A DNA stretch of 64,000 bases from Tribonema minus (Eukaryota > Sar > Xanthophyceae > Tribonematales > Tribonemataceae), in NCBI GenBank assembly GCA_017506865.1, contig JAFCMP010000093.1, forward strand, positions 62,001-126,000, read 5' to 3'. The notes beneath the pieces were generated by a model. That model searched no databases. It had not been told where the DNA came from and saw only the letters and a program-made list of their open reading frames with translations. Within the stretch, counting starts at the first letter, position 1, and every line of letters starts with the position of its first letter. The position numbers and the translations under genes were made by a program. Shown here in pieces: positions 1 through 9,795 of this stretch.

Positions 1-540
1 AAACGCGGCAAGAGCATTGTGTTTGCTCACCAGCTGCACATGTGGAAATTTGATGTCGGGATTGTTGTATTGCAAACATGTTGGAAAGCTAGCCATGCAG
101 ACAGGCACACCGTTGTCAATGCACAGCAGCAGAGGAAGCAGGGCACAGAGGCGGCGTGTGACAACCACCGCCTGGGGTTATAGGAGGCATAACCACACCC
201 GACGCTGCTTCATTGCACACTGCAGATGTGTGTGTTGGCAAGCATGGCACAGCAGGAGTTCAGCACACAACGTAACATTGTATGTCATGGTTGTTGGTAC
301 CACATAATGTAGCTTCAAACATATGCATACACTGCCCAGATGAATGCACTTACTCCATGCAGGTTTTATGACAGTATCAGAAGTGTGCTATCACGTCCTG
401 CTGTGCCAGCTTGGTCTGCGCCTCACCTGCTCTCACACCACATGATGCTGTTGACACCAGAGTGTTGTTGGTATCACCTGGCCTCATGAAGAACGCATTA
501 CCATGGCACCTGCTGCCAGATAGCAGTCTAATGCTCACGA
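1..540. other. No gene recognised
   Basis: Only short, non-homologous open frames are visible here. I see no splice-consistent exon series, no recognisable domain and no RNA gene. The right edge runs into the ~180-bp tandem repeat. Confidence 0.4.
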
Positions 541-1105
541 GTCGCCAAGTCAACCGAGCACAACTTGCTGCGTGCTCACTGCATACATGGCCCAGTGTGA
601 CAGCATGCTCAGGCAGCTCCGCAAGCCTCGCATGTCGCATATGCCTTCAGCTGCAGTCAGCCCAAGGCAGTCACCATCGCGAACAGGTGGCAAGGACCGG
701 CCATGGCAGTTCAATGCTCATGAGTCGCCAATTCAACCGACCGCAACCTGATACGTGCTCACTGCATACAAGGCCCAGTGTGACAGCAGGCACTGACAGC
801 TCTGCAAGCCTCGCATGTTGCACATGTCTTCAGATGCAGCCAGCCCAGGCCAGTCGCCGTTGTAACAGTTGGCAACTACCAGCCATGAAAATTCACGACT
901 GATGGGTCGCCAAGTCAATCGACCGCAGTCTTCTGCCTGCTTACTGCCTTATTTGACAGCATGCGGCTTTGCAAGCCTCAGGCTTGTGTGTTGAATCATG
1001 GCTCCAGCTTCAGCCAGCCAGGCCAGTCGCCATTGCGAAAAGCTTGGCAAGCACCACACATGGAGGTTCATTCCTGACGAGTCGCCAAATCAACCGACCA
1101 CAATT
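541..1105. repeat. ~180-bp tandem repeat, three degenerate copies
   Basis: The core GTCGCCAA followed by TCAACCGA recurs at about 541, 724, 906 and 1081, giving periods of roughly 183, 182 and 175 bases. Within each unit the same order of sub-motifs returns: a GTGCTCACTGCATACA-like stretch, GCCCAGTGTGACAGCA, GCAAGCCTCGCATG and GCCAGTCGCC. Copies one and two are most alike; copy three and the partial fourth are more diverged. The array is short and contains no recognised gene. Open frames across the first copies are probably by-products of the repeat. Confidence 0.75.
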
Positions 1106-1873
1106 TGCTGCATATCTGCATGTCACCTTGACCACCAGTGTCGTGCTCCTCCTGCTCGAGTAGCTTAACTGGTCTTTTCTGCAGCAGCCCATCGTCGGAA
1201 CACAACACGAAACGCTCCGTCTGTCAAGGCTTCCCACGCCATGGGTACAGCTTGCTCAACAGCTGCACTGGGCTTATGCTGGCAGACACGTGTAGCTGAG
1301 CCTTACCATGCTCAGCTAACAAGCCACACCAAGTTGCTGCTTCCCCGCCATACCATGCGTTTTATTCGCCGTAATACTAGTCAGCGCCAGCACTTGGTGC
1401 CACACGTGGCTCAGCACTGCTTACCGTGAGGCAAGGACTGTTGCTGCACCTCACTCGGCAACAGTTCTCGCGTGCTGCGTGCCTTGCCTCGCTCGGCAGC
1501 TCCCACTGTGTTGCCACAGACTGTCCTCCGCGAGCTGTGCCGCACGGCTGCTCCTTCGTGCTGTGCGCGCCTACGCTTTGACCAAGTCTCACCACTTGAC
1601 AGGCTCATGATCATCCTCTCCTCTGCACAGTCTCTGCTCTCCGGAGATCCCCTCCAGCGCGTGCGAACCAGCGTCGTTCATGATGTGACATGAATACCGG
1701 CGATTTATATCGGGTTTTCGGTGGACAAACTCTTTTCATCCGAATAAACCTTATTGTGAGGCTCTGTAATTACCCACAGCATCACACACATGGTCTGCTG
1801 CAGATCTGTTGCATCATCATTATACCTAACAGTATGGTCTGTACCATGCACCAAACAGGATGAGAAACAGGCT
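1106..1873. other. No gene recognised
   Basis: About 770 bases with several overlapping short open frames on both strands, none with a recognisable domain or a supported splice pattern. Confidence 0.35.
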
Positions 1874-1958
1874 TCTAGTTCAGAAGTTATTGCAAATTTT
1901 TGGTTTTTTGCACGATGTGCAAACGGAGACCTAGTGACTTCGTCCCTAGGAACCCAAA
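1874..1958. repeat. Dispersed repeat, inverted relative to 30577-30665
   Basis: This segment (AACAGGCTTCTAGTTCAGAA, later GCACGATGTGCAAACGGAGA, then CTAGTGACTTCGT) matches the reverse complement of about 30577-30665 with few mismatches. At the second site it lies at the junction between the two units of a ~600-bp tandem duplication. Two copies about 28 kb apart in opposite orientation suggest a dispersed, possibly transposable, element. No terminal structure or coding potential was seen. Confidence 0.65.
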
Positions 1959-2085
1959 CCTCTCGAGTACTTCACATACTTCCGCTTGAGGGCAGAAACC
2001 CTATGAAAGAGATGTTTGTATGCAAGACATGCAGATGTGATGTCCGTGCAGAGCGTGAGCTGGCACAGGTGAAAGCATGCGCTAT

Positions 2086-5000
2086 GTACTTTTTATTAAT
2101 TCTCGCTCAGGGCGCGAAAAAGCCCAGATGATTGGCATCTAGCTGTAAGGAATCTACATGTCGTATGACAGTCTGAAAGTGTCGCAACGACAACCACTCA
2201 AACGCCGCCGCCGCCAAATGGCATCTCGGGGTCCTCCCCTACGTCCTCCTCCATGTGCCCCCCCCCCCTGGATTCTGCCATGTGTGTCATGACACGGCCA
2301 GAGTACGCCATGTGGAGCGCTGCCGACAGTGCCGAGCGTAAGCGCGCCAGGGCGATGCCCTTGAGAGCTTTAGGGCGCGCTCCTCCGGGCACTGACATCC
2401 TGCTGGCATACTCCGTCGCCACAGCCTCCAGCAGCTTCCGCCCCTGCTCCCCGATGCTGCCAAATGACCCTATTGCCAATGTGGCAAGTTTGTAGCAATT
2501 CTGATCATAATGACCAGAATAGTGGGTAGTCTTGGCGGCCTCTTGGTCGCGGCAGCATCGCTCGGGGTCTGCTGCAGTCTTCGCCGCCCGCGACGCCACC
2601 TGTGCCTCGAAGCAGGTAACGTCCACCATGAGCGGTAGGTGGCGTGTCGGGTCGTCGTAGCCGGTCACCGGGAAGGCGTCGGCAGGCAGCACGATGTCCA
2701 TCCTGCGACTCCCCGGCGGCCCGGCGGACCCCAGAAACGGCGTGTAGTCCTCGTCCACCAGTCCCGTTTTGAGGTATTGCCGCAGGAGGCGCTGCGTGGC
2801 CCTCTTGACGCTATTGTGGACAATGGTGTCGTGCGCCTTGACGCGTGGCGCTTGACACAGCCGTGCATGCAGGGTGCCGCCCGGCGACTTCCCGCACAGC
2901 TTGCAGCCTGCCGTCTGCTCCTCTACTCCGATGGCGCGTTTGACGGCCAGCTGCCAGGATAGGCCATCGAACGAAGCCGTTGTGGAGTACATGGGCTCGT
3001 TGAGGAATGCCATGCCGATCGAGTGCATGTGGCGCTGCGACCGGAATCGAGCAAGTGCTTGCGTGCGTTGCGTGCCCTGCGGCAGCTGTTGCAGGTCCGC
3101 CTCCACCTTATCTGCAAGCTCGGTAGCGACGGCATCTGCAAGCGCACTCTGATTGGGGCGCTTCAGGCTACACTGCAACTGCAGAGCACTGGCGTCAAGT
3201 ACGCAAGCAGCATCCGCACCAGTGCCACCACCTGCTGTCGGCCGCAGCGGCGGCTGCTGCGTAGGTGGTTGCTGCTGCAGTGGCGTTAGCGCTGGTGGCA
3301 GTATATGTTCCAGCTTGTCACCTGTTGCTGCACGTAGAGATGTGGCAGCTGTGGCGATCGTCCGCATGAGGGGCAGGCGCGCCACCTCTGCCGCTGCTGC
3401 GCCTTGTAGCATTGCTGGTGTGGAACGCGCAGCGCCTGCATTGACGGCTGCCGCTGCTGCGTGCGCTGGTGCTGCAGCTGTGCCGCCTGCCGTTGCTGCT
3501 GCTGCCAGTGGTGTTGCTGCTGCCGCAGGTGTTGGTGCAGCACCTGCCGCATTGGCCGCTGCCACCGCCATTGCCGCTGTCGCAGCCGGCACGGTTGCGG
3601 CGCCGCCTGCCGACGCTGCTCCTGTTGCAGGTGCTGCAGCAGCCCTTAGGCTAGTAGGGCCTGTAGCAGCTGTATTGCCTATGCCCGCAGCCGCTGCTGT
3701 TGATGCTGCAGTTAGTGATGCCGCCGAGGCCACTTGAGGTGCAACATGTGCTGCCGCTGCTGCAGCAGCCTCTGATGCTGGAGCAGCTGCTGCTGCCGCC
3801 GCTGCTGCTGCCGCCGCTGCTGCTGCCGCCGGAGTAGTTGCGCCGTGCGCCGCCGCTGCTGCTGCTGCCGCTGGTGCCGCCTGTGCTGCCGCCGCGGCCC
3901 CTGATCCAGCGGCAGCTGCGTCGTATGTTGCCGGAATGGCTGCGCCATAAGCGCGGCCAGCCGCTGATGCAGTTGCCGCTGCCGGAGCGGTCGCGCCTCC
4001 ACTGGCAACCGCCGCTGCCGCTGTAACAGTTGCCGCTGCTGATGCTGCTGGTGCTGGTGCTGCTGCCGCTGCTGCCGGTGCCGCTTGTGTTGCCGCATCC
4101 TCAGCAGCGTTGTCTGCAGCCGCTTGAGGAGCCGCCTGCTGCAGCACCCCCGCCCATCCAGAGAGTGCTGGTTGCAGCGCTTGCAACGTGCCCGCCACAT
4201 ACGCAGCATCAGCGATGTCGCAGGCGCTGGTAATGCCAAGGCCGCCATGCCGTGTTGGGAGTCGCGCTTGCTGTAAGGCTGGGCCGTGCGCTGCCAGATG
4301 GAAGTGGGCCCCACTTTGCTCAAACTGGCGCCAGGTCTGGCCTGGTGGCTGCAGGCCCATTGAGTGCTCGAGCACCCACTGCGTGACCCGATCCCACTCC
4401 TTGGCGGCTGGCGCTGTCTGCGTAGTGGGAATGGTGCGCAGGCAGTACGTCATGCGAGGCACCACGCAGTAGCGCAGTAACCTGAACATAGCCCTCGGAG
4501 ATGTCAGGCGCGCGCATCGCTCTGCAAATCGAGCCCCTGCCCCGCCTGCACCCGCTTCCCTGCGCAGCCATGCGTCCACAAAGCTGCTGTGGCCCACCGG
4601 CACCCCCAGCAGCACAGCTCCACGGTTCTGATTTTCATCCGTATCCCCCACTAGCTGAACGCCCAGCTGCTGCAGCAGTTGCCGCTCGTGGTCTGTCACC
4701 ACATGCCCCCTGCCAGGCAGCGCGCGTGACTTGGTGAGGTTTAGCTCCAGCCCCACCTCCGCAAAGTGTTGTTTGAGCTGCGCCACCGCCTGTATGTCAT
4801 CCTGAGTCAGCGTGCAAGCGCCTGTTCGGACGTTGGCATCGTCCATGTAGGCGCCCATCCGCCTCCGCGCGCGCTGCGCAGCCGCCGCCTCATTGAACCG
4901 TTTCAAGCACTGAGCAATGGCGCCGCAGAAGAGCATCGGTGCCGCGGGGTCCCCCTGCTTAAACCCGCGCTGAGACATGATGATGCGCGTGGAGCCGTCA

Positions 5001-7621
5001 ACGTGCTGGAACAGCAGGCGTGGCCGAGTGCGAACGTATGTGCCGATGAAGTAGTCGAGGAAGTCCGGCAGCTGTGCTGCTACCCATTCCGCTGCCGCCA
5101 GGACGAACACCATGTTGAAGGCATTCTTGAGGTCCAGCATGAACTGCCAGTGACCGAGCTCATACGCGAGTTTGCCGGCCATGGCCGCTTTCTCCGCTCC
5201 TGCTGAGACGGCTACCCCATACTGCCCGTCTGGCTCAAGGAGCTCCGCCAGGAAGTCTTTGCGGTCTGCCACGTACACCGAAGTGCATAGTCGCTGCAGC
5301 ACCTCGCCGCAAACGATGGGCCGCTGCTTAGCTGTACCATCTTCCTGTTGTTCTGCAAGTGGCGTCAGGCGCCCCGCGCCATGCAACTGCCAGAAGGCAT
5401 CCGGCAGCCGCGCAGCCTCCCGCATAACGGTCTGAAGCCACCGTGTGAGGACAGCAGCAAACTCATGCCGTCCCCAGCTTGTGCGTAGCGCATCCTGCAG
5501 GTGGCTGTAGCGCAGCCCCGATGGGCCTGCTCCACTGTAAGGGCTTGCTCGCTGGATGAGCTTGGCAACCGTCTCTGGCTCAATTCCCTCCCCCTGTAAC
5601 AGGCTGAGTTCTGCTGGCATGTCGGCTGCTTTCGCCACAAGCTGATCAACCATGCCGGATAGCTCATGGAGTTGTTCCCCTGGCGCAGCGGAGGGGTGTT
5701 TGGACTGCATGGCGGCAAAGCAGTCATCATCAGGTATCGCCACCGTTTTGGGCTGAAGGAAACGCGCTGCCTGCTGTAGCCCCCCCCGTGTGCCCATGCA
5801 CTGTAGGACGTAGGCGTTGATCGCTGCCTCCGTTTGCTGGCGCGCGCGCCAGCGCCGGTGCGCACGCGCGTGTGCGAGGAGCGCTGGCACCAACCGGTCA
5901 AGCTCACCGCGTGCCAACATTCTGATTCTGTCGGAGCGAGTGATGCCAGGTGCGCCATCGGTGGAGGTGATGAGTGATGGCATGAGGTGGTGTAGAATCG
6001 TGGATCTTTGCAGTCGCTGCACCCGCCCTGCAGAATCTGGCTCCCGCGCCGCATTGACGAACATCGTCATTGTGTGTGCCAACAGATGTGTTGCTGCGTT
6101 CTCCAGTGCAGCTCCCACATAGCGACGATTGCGTGGTCTAGCAAGGCTTCTAGTTGTCGCGAACTGCAGCTTGCACAGCTCATCGAGGCTGATGCTGTCA
6201 AGCACTGCTGCGACTGCGGGGGTTGAGATGGTCCACGTGAAAAGCCCACCTGCCCCACCTGCTGCGCCTGCAGGGCCTGGCGCTGCCGCTGCTGTCGCCG
6301 CACCTGCCGCTCTGGGACCCCCTCCGCCGCCGCCGCGGCCGCCACGACCACAGCCTCGTCCGCCGCTGTCGCTGCTGCGACCGCTGCCACGACCACCGCG
6401 GCCGTTTTGAGTTCGCGCGCCACTGCCGCTGTTGCTAGCACCGCCGCTGCGGCTGCTGGCATCACTGCTGCGGCCTTTGCCAGCGCCGCTGTCCTTAGTA
6501 CCGGCTGCACTGCCGCCGCCGGCACCGCTGCTGCTGCCGCCTCCGGTTCTGCTGCCGCTAGTCGCTCTGCTACTGCTGATGTCTGCATCATTGCTGCCGC
6601 TGCGAACGCGTCCTCCATTGCCACGTCCGCGCCCTCCACTGCGACCCCGACCCCCTCGTGTAGCACTGCTGCCCCCGCGTTCCGGCCTCTTTGAGCTGCC
6701 GGAGGAGCTGCTGCCACCAGCCTGAGCAGCAGGTGCCTGCTGCGCGTGCGCTGGTCCCTTTGCGTAGGGGTTGCCGATGGGTGTGCACGCCGGTTGCTGC
6801 TGTGGCAGCGACGTGGTAGCTGTTGCCGTCGATGCATCAGGTGCTAGCGGTGCTGCTGATGCTGTTGTTGACAATGTTGCCGCCACTGCAGCGGGTGAAG
6901 TGATAGGCCTGCATTTGCGGCAGTGCTTGCCCGCGCTGGCATCGCTGCTGTCCACTCTGAATGTCTTGTTGGCATGAAACAGGTTTTTGCACAAGGCACA
7001 CTCGGTGTAGATGGTTTGCAAGTGCGACGTGCTGAGGTCGGAGCGCTCCAGGAACGTTGTTGCTGTCCCACTGTGGTGTTTGCGCTGGTGCTTCGCCGCG
7101 ATGTGGGCGTTTAACCTCTGCTGTAACGAGAGCAGCGACATGCCCTTCTTCACCACGAGGTCGCATAAGTTGCACTTGTACTCCGGGTCCGCACTGCCTC
7201 CACCTCCAGCTTCGTCGTCTAGCATCAGACGTTGCTGTTCCAGACTGTTATGACCTGTTCTAGAGCGCTTGACTGCACTTTGCCCGCCCGTGTGCTCCCC
7301 TTCGCCTGTTTGATCGGAAATTGACCAACCGTCATTCTGTACCCTCTTGCGTTTGTGCGCTGCGCGTCCGTCTCCAGTTGCTCTGCTGCTGCCACTCGTG
7401 CCATCGTCCTGTTGACAAGCGCCATTGCCATCTGCAGCACTGGTGCTAATATCCTGCGCTTGTGCGCACGCTAGATCGGATTCCTTGCATTTCTGCGCTG
7501 ATTCAGAGTTGGCAATACGGGCCTCCCGCCGCCGCCATGATATTCTTTTCATGAACTCTGCTACGCCATGGTGCTACATGCTACAGCTACATACCTATCC
7601 GCATCTCGTGGAGGCCTACTA
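2086..7621 (-). mobile_element. Full-length non-LTR retrotransposon (LINE), copy A
   Basis: A complete LINE read on the minus strand. Its limits come from alignment to copy B (13797-19314): identity starts at GTACTTTTTATTAATTCTCG on the plus strand (the element's 3' end) and stops after GGCCTACTA near 7621 (the 5' end). The element has a 5' leader of about 70 bases, one long ORF and a 3' UTR of about 110 bases that ends AATAAAAAGTAC rather than in poly(A). No clear target-site duplication was found. Its 5' end lies beside another copy of the same 3' tail (7631-7790). Confidence 0.88.
2198..7552 (-). CDS. LINE polyprotein: zinc fingers, reverse transcriptase, restriction-like endonuclease (copy A)
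   Basis: An intact 1784-residue ORF. Visible in order: a C2H2 finger (C127, C130, H150, H155) and a second Cys/His cluster at about 185-216, probably nucleic-acid binding; a Gly/Ser/Arg-rich linker (about 280-435); a reverse transcriptase (about 660-945) with LDLKNAF (catalytic Asp807), RGFKQGDPAAP and the YMDD box at 902-905; an Ala-rich low-complexity stretch (about 1150-1480); a CCHC motif (CKLCGK...H...C, about 1550-1567); and an endonuclease region with RRMDIVL (about 1616) and LMVDVTCFEA (about 1640). N-terminal fingers, RT, CCHC and a restriction-like endonuclease are the layout of early-branching R2/NeSL-type LINEs. No apurinic endonuclease was seen. The ORF is uninterrupted and nearly identical to copy B, so recent activity is likely. 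Overlapping ORFs in other frames are shadows. Confidence 0.9.
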   Translation of the reverse strand: MKRISWRRREARIANSESAQKCKESDLACAQAQDISTSAADGNGACQQDDGTSGSSRATGDGRAAHKRKRVQNDGWSISDQTGEGEHTGGQSAVKRSRTGHNSLEQQRLMLDDEAGGGGSADPEYKCNLCDLVVKKGMSLLSLQQRLNAHIAAKHQRKHHSGTATTFLERSDLSTSHLQTIYTECALCKNLFHANKTFRVDSSDASAGKHCRKCRPITSPAAVAATLSTTASAAPLAPDASTATATTSLPQQQPACTPIGNPYAKGPAHAQQAPAAQAGGSSSSGSSKRPERGGSSATRGGRGRSGGRGRGNGGRVRSGSNDADISSSRATSGSRTGGGSSSGAGGGSAAGTKDSGAGKGRSSDASSRSGGASNSGSGARTQNGRGGRGSGRSSDSGGRGCGRGGRGGGGGGPRAAGAATAAAAPGPAGAAGGAGGLFTWTISTPAVAAVLDSISLDELCKLQFATTRSLARPRNRRYVGAALENAATHLLAHTMTMFVNAAREPDSAGRVQRLQRSTILHHLMPSLITSTDGAPGITRSDRIRMLARGELDRLVPALLAHARAHRRWRARQQTEAAINAYVLQCMGTRGGLQQAARFLQPKTVAIPDDDCFAAMQSKHPSAAPGEQLHELSGMVDQLVAKAADMPAELSLLQGEGIEPETVAKLIQRASPYSGAGPSGLRYSHLQDALRTSWGRHEFAAVLTRWLQTVMREAARLPDAFWQLHGAGRLTPLAEQQEDGTAKQRPIVCGEVLQRLCTSVYVADRKDFLAELLEPDGQYGVAVSAGAEKAAMAGKLAYELGHWQFMLDLKNAFNMVFVLAAAEWVAAQLPDFLDYFIGTYVRTRPRLLFQHVDGSTRIIMSQRGFKQGDPAAPMLFCGAIAQCLKRFNEAAAAQRARRRMGAYMDDANVRTGACTLTQDDIQAVAQLKQHFAEVGLELNLTKSRALPGRGHVVTDHERQLLQQLGVQLVGDTDENQNRGAVLLGVPVGHSSFVDAWLRREAGAGGAGARFAERCARLTSPRAMFRLLRYCVVPRMTYCLRTIPTTQTAPAAKEWDRVTQWVLEHSMGLQPPGQTWRQFEQSGAHFHLAAHGPALQQARLPTRHGGLGITSACDIADAAYVAGTLQALQPALSGWAGVLQQAAPQAAADNAAEDAATQAAPAAAAAAPAPAASAAATVTAAAAVASGGATAPAAATASAAGRAYGAAIPATYDAAAAGSGAAAAAQAAPAAAAAAAAHGATTPAAAAAAAAAAAAAAAAPASEAAAAAAAHVAPQVASAASLTAASTAAAAGIGNTAATGPTSLRAAAAPATGAASAGGAATVPAATAAMAVAAANAAGAAPTPAAAATPLAAAATAGGTAAAPAHAAAAAVNAGAARSTPAMLQGAAAAEVARLPLMRTIATAATSLRAATGDKLEHILPPALTPLQQQPPTQQPPLRPTAGGGTGADAACVLDASALQLQCSLKRPNQSALADAVATELADKVEADLQQLPQGTQRTQALARFRSQRHMHSIGMAFLNEPMYSTTASFDGLSWQLAVKRAIGVEEQTAGCKLCGKSPGGTLHARLCQAPRVKAHDTIVHNSVKRATQRLLRQYLKTGLVDEDYTPFLGSAGPPGSRRMDIVLPADAFPVTGYDDPTRHLPLMVDVTCFEAQVASRAAKTAADPERCCRDQEAAKTTHYSGHYDQNCYKLATLAIGSFGSIGEQGRKLLEAVATEYASRMSVPGGARPKALKGIALARLRSALSAALHMAYSGRVMTHMAESRGGGHMEEDVGEDPEMPFGGGGV

Positions 7622-7630
7622 CGGTGATAT

Positions 7631-7790
7631 GTACTTTTTATTGCGCTATGTACTTTTTATTACTTCTCGCTCGGGGCGCAAAAAAGCTCAGTTGAATGGC
7701 ATCTAAGGTTGCTGTTCGAAATCTACATGTCGTGTGACAGTCTGAAAGTGTCTCAATTGCAACCACTCAAACATCGCCGCTGCCAATATA
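7631..7790 (-). mobile_element. Divergent LINE 3'-tail fragment (copy D)
   Basis: The sequence after the second GTACTTTTTATTAC (7650) follows the 3' UTR of copies A and B with many substitutions: TCTCGCTCGGGGCGCAAAAA, AATCTACATGTCGTGTGACA, GTCTGAAAGTGTCTCAA and AACCACTCAAACATCGCCGC. Similarity fades near 7790. The terminal GTACTTTTTATT is present twice, at 7631 and 7650, separated by GCGCTAT. The same GCGCTAT precedes the 3' end of copy A, so the LINE 3' terminus may carry a short tandem repeat. The tail is older than copies A-C. Confidence 0.7.
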
Positions 7791-8219
7791 CCTGCGCTCA
7801 ACCAGGCAGCCATGGTATGAACGTCCGGGAGGTCCTGGTCCATTGTGGCCCCAACATTGTGGGCCAACACTCGTATTAAAGCCCCTGCTACTGTCCCTAC
7901 AAGGGGCGAATTCAAGCAAGCCGTCACGAACTGTGGTGGCCCCATCCGAGTCCACTGGAAACCGCAGCCGTAAATACTTCATTCTTTGTGTCAGTGTGCA
8001 GCCAGCACTGCAGCAGTTGCTGTTGCCTGCTCTGACCTTGCCTAACGTGGGGTCAATGGCTGTTGAGATCGTATAGCTCACCACTGTGCCACAAGACAAC
8101 CAAGGGACCCAAGCAGACACAAGACTCGCGGCTAGTGCATGTGTTGCTAGAAGAGTGATCATTAAGAACCCAGGAGGGCATGAACAGCACGTCATTGCTC
8201 CACAGGACAACCTCAACAT
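7703..8219 (-). pseudogene. Decayed or frame-split small membrane-protein ORF ending in a LINE-like tail
   Basis: Two overlapping minus-strand frames together resemble one protein. The frame from 8219 opens with a hydrophobic segment (GFLMITLLATHALAASLVSA) followed by a Cys-containing, non-hydrophobic stretch. The frame ending at 7703 carries a second hydrophobic helix (MAAWLSAGILAAAMF), and its stop lies inside the LINE-like tail. Moving between the frames needs a frameshift or an unrecognised intron around 7880-7945. I do not recognise the family. A chimeric retrocopy or chance open frames are both possible. Confidence 0.35.
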
Positions 8220-9378
8220 GTCATTGAGCTGAGCTGTGCGCTGTCAGCAGTGACTGAAAGATGCTCAGCAGCCGGAGCTTCAAAGCGAATGGGAGACTAC
8301 AACTAGAGATCAGGTGGTGAAAAGAGAAGCAGGGCTAACGTCAGTACGCTTCTGATGGTTCTACGACTTGATGCAGCATCACAATAATGATGTATGTCAC
8401 GAAATGATGACGCGCGGCCATGCTGCCTGTGGGTTTCAGGGTAGCCTTGCATTTTGCCACACCTCACCTCTTTTGTTCAAGACGTCACAGGCGCTTACAG
8501 TTTCAACATTGGCATAAGATGCACACATCATGGTATCACCAGGCCTTGTGGCTCTGTTAGCGTTCCTGACGCTTTGCGACGTGCAGGTCCAATGGTGTCG
8601 ACAGTAGCTGTGATCAGGCACTACGACAGGCGCTGGGGTTAGGACGAAGCCTATTCTGCCATGTGTCAACCTGAAGAGCTGATGCCAGGCCTACAGTATT
8701 AGTGAATTGCCAGCGTGTGTGTTAGCCTGACGAAGCTGATTTGCCATGCGCTGCCGGACGAAGCGTTATCTGCCATGAAGCCTTATCTGACATGCGCTGT
8801 CAACCGGACGAAACCTTGTCTACCAGCGTGCGCGGTGCGATGTGTGTGCGGTACACACAGAGACGTTCAAGTGAGTCGGGGAGCTGGAGAGAGACGCCGT
8901 ATTTGATACCGAACAAAAACCTCGCTGGCCCACGAAGATGGCGTGAGCTCGCCAGTCGGTGATCGTAGTATCGTCACCATTCAGGCCTATACCAGGAGCG
9001 AGCCTGCTATCGCCGCCTGCTTCGTCCGTATACTACGTAGTTGCGAATCGGAATCGTAATTACGCCCATCGGCTAGGCTTTAGAAAAAGGTTCAACTGAC
9101 TGAACCGGAGCAGTATGGCATGGGGGGGGTGTATGCAACATCGTGCCCCCATGCCTCCTACACACACCGGCATTTGTTTGTAAGTAAACCGGCATTTGCC
9201 GACGAAGGCTTCTTTCTTCTGGAAAGATCTTGTCTTCGTGGACCGACAAAGAAGCGCGACGACTGACACACTCAGCGGCACATCGAGGAGCTAGCGAAGC
9301 TTGCGCTTTTCAACAACATCTTACCTTTGCACAGCTCGTGTGTGCACAGCGAGACGTGCGCATGCACAGGGGGTTAAC
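8220..9378. repeat. No gene; short degenerate GACGAAGC repeats near 8640-8830
   Basis: No exon series is visible. Between about 8640 and 8830 the core GACGAAGC or GACGAAAC followed by a YTGCCATG- or CTACCAG-like element recurs at about 8643, 8728, 8757 and 8806, suggesting a decayed short repeat. The rest shows nothing recognisable. Confidence 0.35.
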
Positions 9379-9795
9379 ATGGCGTGGGACGCTGATCGCG
9401 TGGCGCTCGCAGTGGATGAAAGCGGCATCGGCTGTTGGGTCTGGTGCACCAAGTCAGGCGAGATAGCGTGGAATTCCCACATGTACACGCTGTTCGACAA
9501 GGAGCCGTCGTCTGGGCCAATCAGCTACGAAGCAGACTTTGCCACACGACTGCATCCCGACGACTTCGCCCGCATCAGCCGGCTAGTGGAGGCTTCAGTC
9601 AGCTGCGGCACGCGTTTCAACGCCTGCTATCGAGTTCTGCACCGCGACGGCTCCGCAATCAGTATCATGGCGTGCGGGGGGGAGTCTGTCGAAGGCAGCA
9701 TGGTCGGCACCTGCGTAGATGTCACCAAGCTGTTGACCACCAAGTTGCATGAGAGCGGGGTCGCGTCGTCGGAGCACCCTTTGCTACGGCAGTAG
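9379..9795 (+). CDS. Single-domain PAS protein
   Basis: A 138-residue intronless ORF almost filled by one PAS domain. It has the PAS_3-type pattern: an N-terminal GIGCWVW beta strand, WNSHMYTLFDKE, an RLHPDDFARI helix and the C-terminal MVGTCVDVTKL strand. It closely resembles the N-terminal PAS domain of the kinase gene at 26451-29380 (WNPHMYTLFDKD, RLHPEDQ, LVGTCLDIT), so the two are paralogues. The start is placed at ATG 9379, where that similarity begins; an in-frame ATG at 9301 would add 26 basic, unstructured-looking residues. PAS domains bind small ligands, haem or flavin, or mediate dimerisation; the ligand here is unknown. No output domain is visible. It could be a dominant partner of the PAS-kinase, or a truncated duplicate. 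Confidence 0.7.
   Translation: MAWDADRVALAVDESGIGCWVWCTKSGEIAWNSHMYTLFDKEPSSGPISYEADFATRLHPDDFARISRLVEASVSCGTRFNACYRVLHRDGSAISIMACGGESVEGSMVGTCVDVTKLLTTKLHESGVASSEHPLLRQ

Noticed and set aside
2253-7440. Many plus- and minus-strand open frames of 60-260 codons overlapping the LINE ORF (and the same set in copy B)
   Set aside because: They follow from the GC- and triplet-rich composition of the LINE ORF, shift with it between copies, and show only low-complexity Ala, Pro, Gln or Arg runs.
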